A DNA stretch of 6,152 nucleotides from Vulcanimicrobiota bacterium (lineage in GTDB: Bacteria; Vulcanimicrobiota; Vulcanimicrobiia; Vulcanimicrobiales; Vulcanimicrobiaceae). Each line of letters starts with the position of its first letter. Positions within the stretch are counted from its first letter, which is position 1. Shown here piece by piece: positions 5,997 through 6,152 of this stretch. The notes under the pieces were generated by a model. The model was not told the origin of the DNA and ran no database searches. It saw only the letters and a list, made by a program, of their open reading frames with translations. The stretch spans positions 4,934 to 11,085 of the forward strand of contig PMUE01000158.1 of the NCBI GenBank assembly GCA_003167055.1, written 5' to 3'. The position numbers were made by a program, and so were the translations under genes.

Positions 5997-6152
5997 ATGT
6001 TGGCGCTCTTGCTCGCGGCAGCGATCCAACTCTCGCCGGCGAGTTTTCCAAGCCGGGACGCCGGCGTGACGTTGACCGGCACGTTATACGAGCCGGCGGG
6101 ATTGACCGCTCCCGTTCCGGGGGTGGTCATCATGCATGCCTGCGATGGACTC
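5997..6152 (+). CDS. Dienelactone hydrolase-like alpha/beta hydrolase, secreted (3' end cut by window)
   Basis: Fifty-two codons are open to the window end. The first residues, MLALLLAAAIQLSPA, form a short signal peptide with possible cleavage after SPA. The mature part begins FPSRDAGVTLTGTLYEPAG and continues VPGVVIMHACDGL. This is the characteristic first beta strands of dienelactone-hydrolase family proteins, with HACDGL standing for the usual HGxxG/HxCxG oxyanion-hole loop. The nucleophile, acid and catalytic histidine lie beyond the window. The ATG follows the DUF5069 stop by three bases, and a TTG at 6000 is an alternative start. Likely function is hydrolysis of an ester or lactone in the envelope. 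The substrate is unknown, and the family is inferred from the N-terminal portion only. Confidence 0.75.
   Translation, partial: MLALLLAAAIQLSPASFPSRDAGVTLTGTLYEPAGLTAPVPGVVIMHACDGL

Noticed and set aside
1..6152. Search by eye for CRISPR arrays, tRNA or rRNA genes, transposases, integrases, toxin-antitoxin or phage genes
   Set aside because: No regularly spaced repeats, cloverleaf-like segments or mobile-element protein motifs were seen, and nearly all the sequence is accounted for by the listed genes.

Overview
The window looks like ordinary chromosomal DNA from a GC-rich bacterium (roughly 60% G+C by eye) with very tight gene packing. Two partial genes and six complete ones fill almost all of it, and the largest gap between genes is 54 bp. 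The UbiA/UbiD pair resembles the menaquinone (futalosine-route) branch more than the ubiquinone branch. There is also a DUF5069 protein and a short CTGAG-N4-TCGAAGGG repeat. Together these suggest an environmental phylum outside the model Proteobacteria, perhaps soil Eremiobacterota-like. That placement is a guess from gene style, not something the sequence proves.

Layout. (A) 2-1977, plus strand: an ABC exporter operon. It holds an ATPase cut by the window edge, a membrane permease with a large extracytoplasmic loop, and a 53-residue protein of unknown function, with 2-3 bp gaps and good ribosome binding sites. (B) 1974-5495, minus strand, read right to left: a UbiD-family decarboxylase, a UbiA-family prenyltransferase and a LivJ-type solute-binding protein. 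These genes overlap by 17 bp and 1 bp and so are very probably one translationally coupled operon. Operons A and B converge and share the four bases TTAA as two overlapping stop codons. (C) 5550-6152, plus strand, divergent from ubiD: a DUF5069 protein, then after 3 bp the start of a secreted dienelactone-hydrolase-like protein cut by the window end.

How the genes work together. The UbiA and UbiD proteins plausibly perform the prenylation and decarboxylation steps of menaquinone synthesis at the membrane. The solute-binding protein is coupled to them but has no permease or ATPase partner in the window, so its link to quinone synthesis is unexplained. The ABC exporter is a separate unit.

I found no mobile element, CRISPR array, RNA gene or phage signature, and no convincing new system. 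The most unusual feature is the pair of short repeat copies at the two ends of ubiD. One lies directly behind its start codon. The other forms its C-terminal tail and contains the start codon of ubiA.
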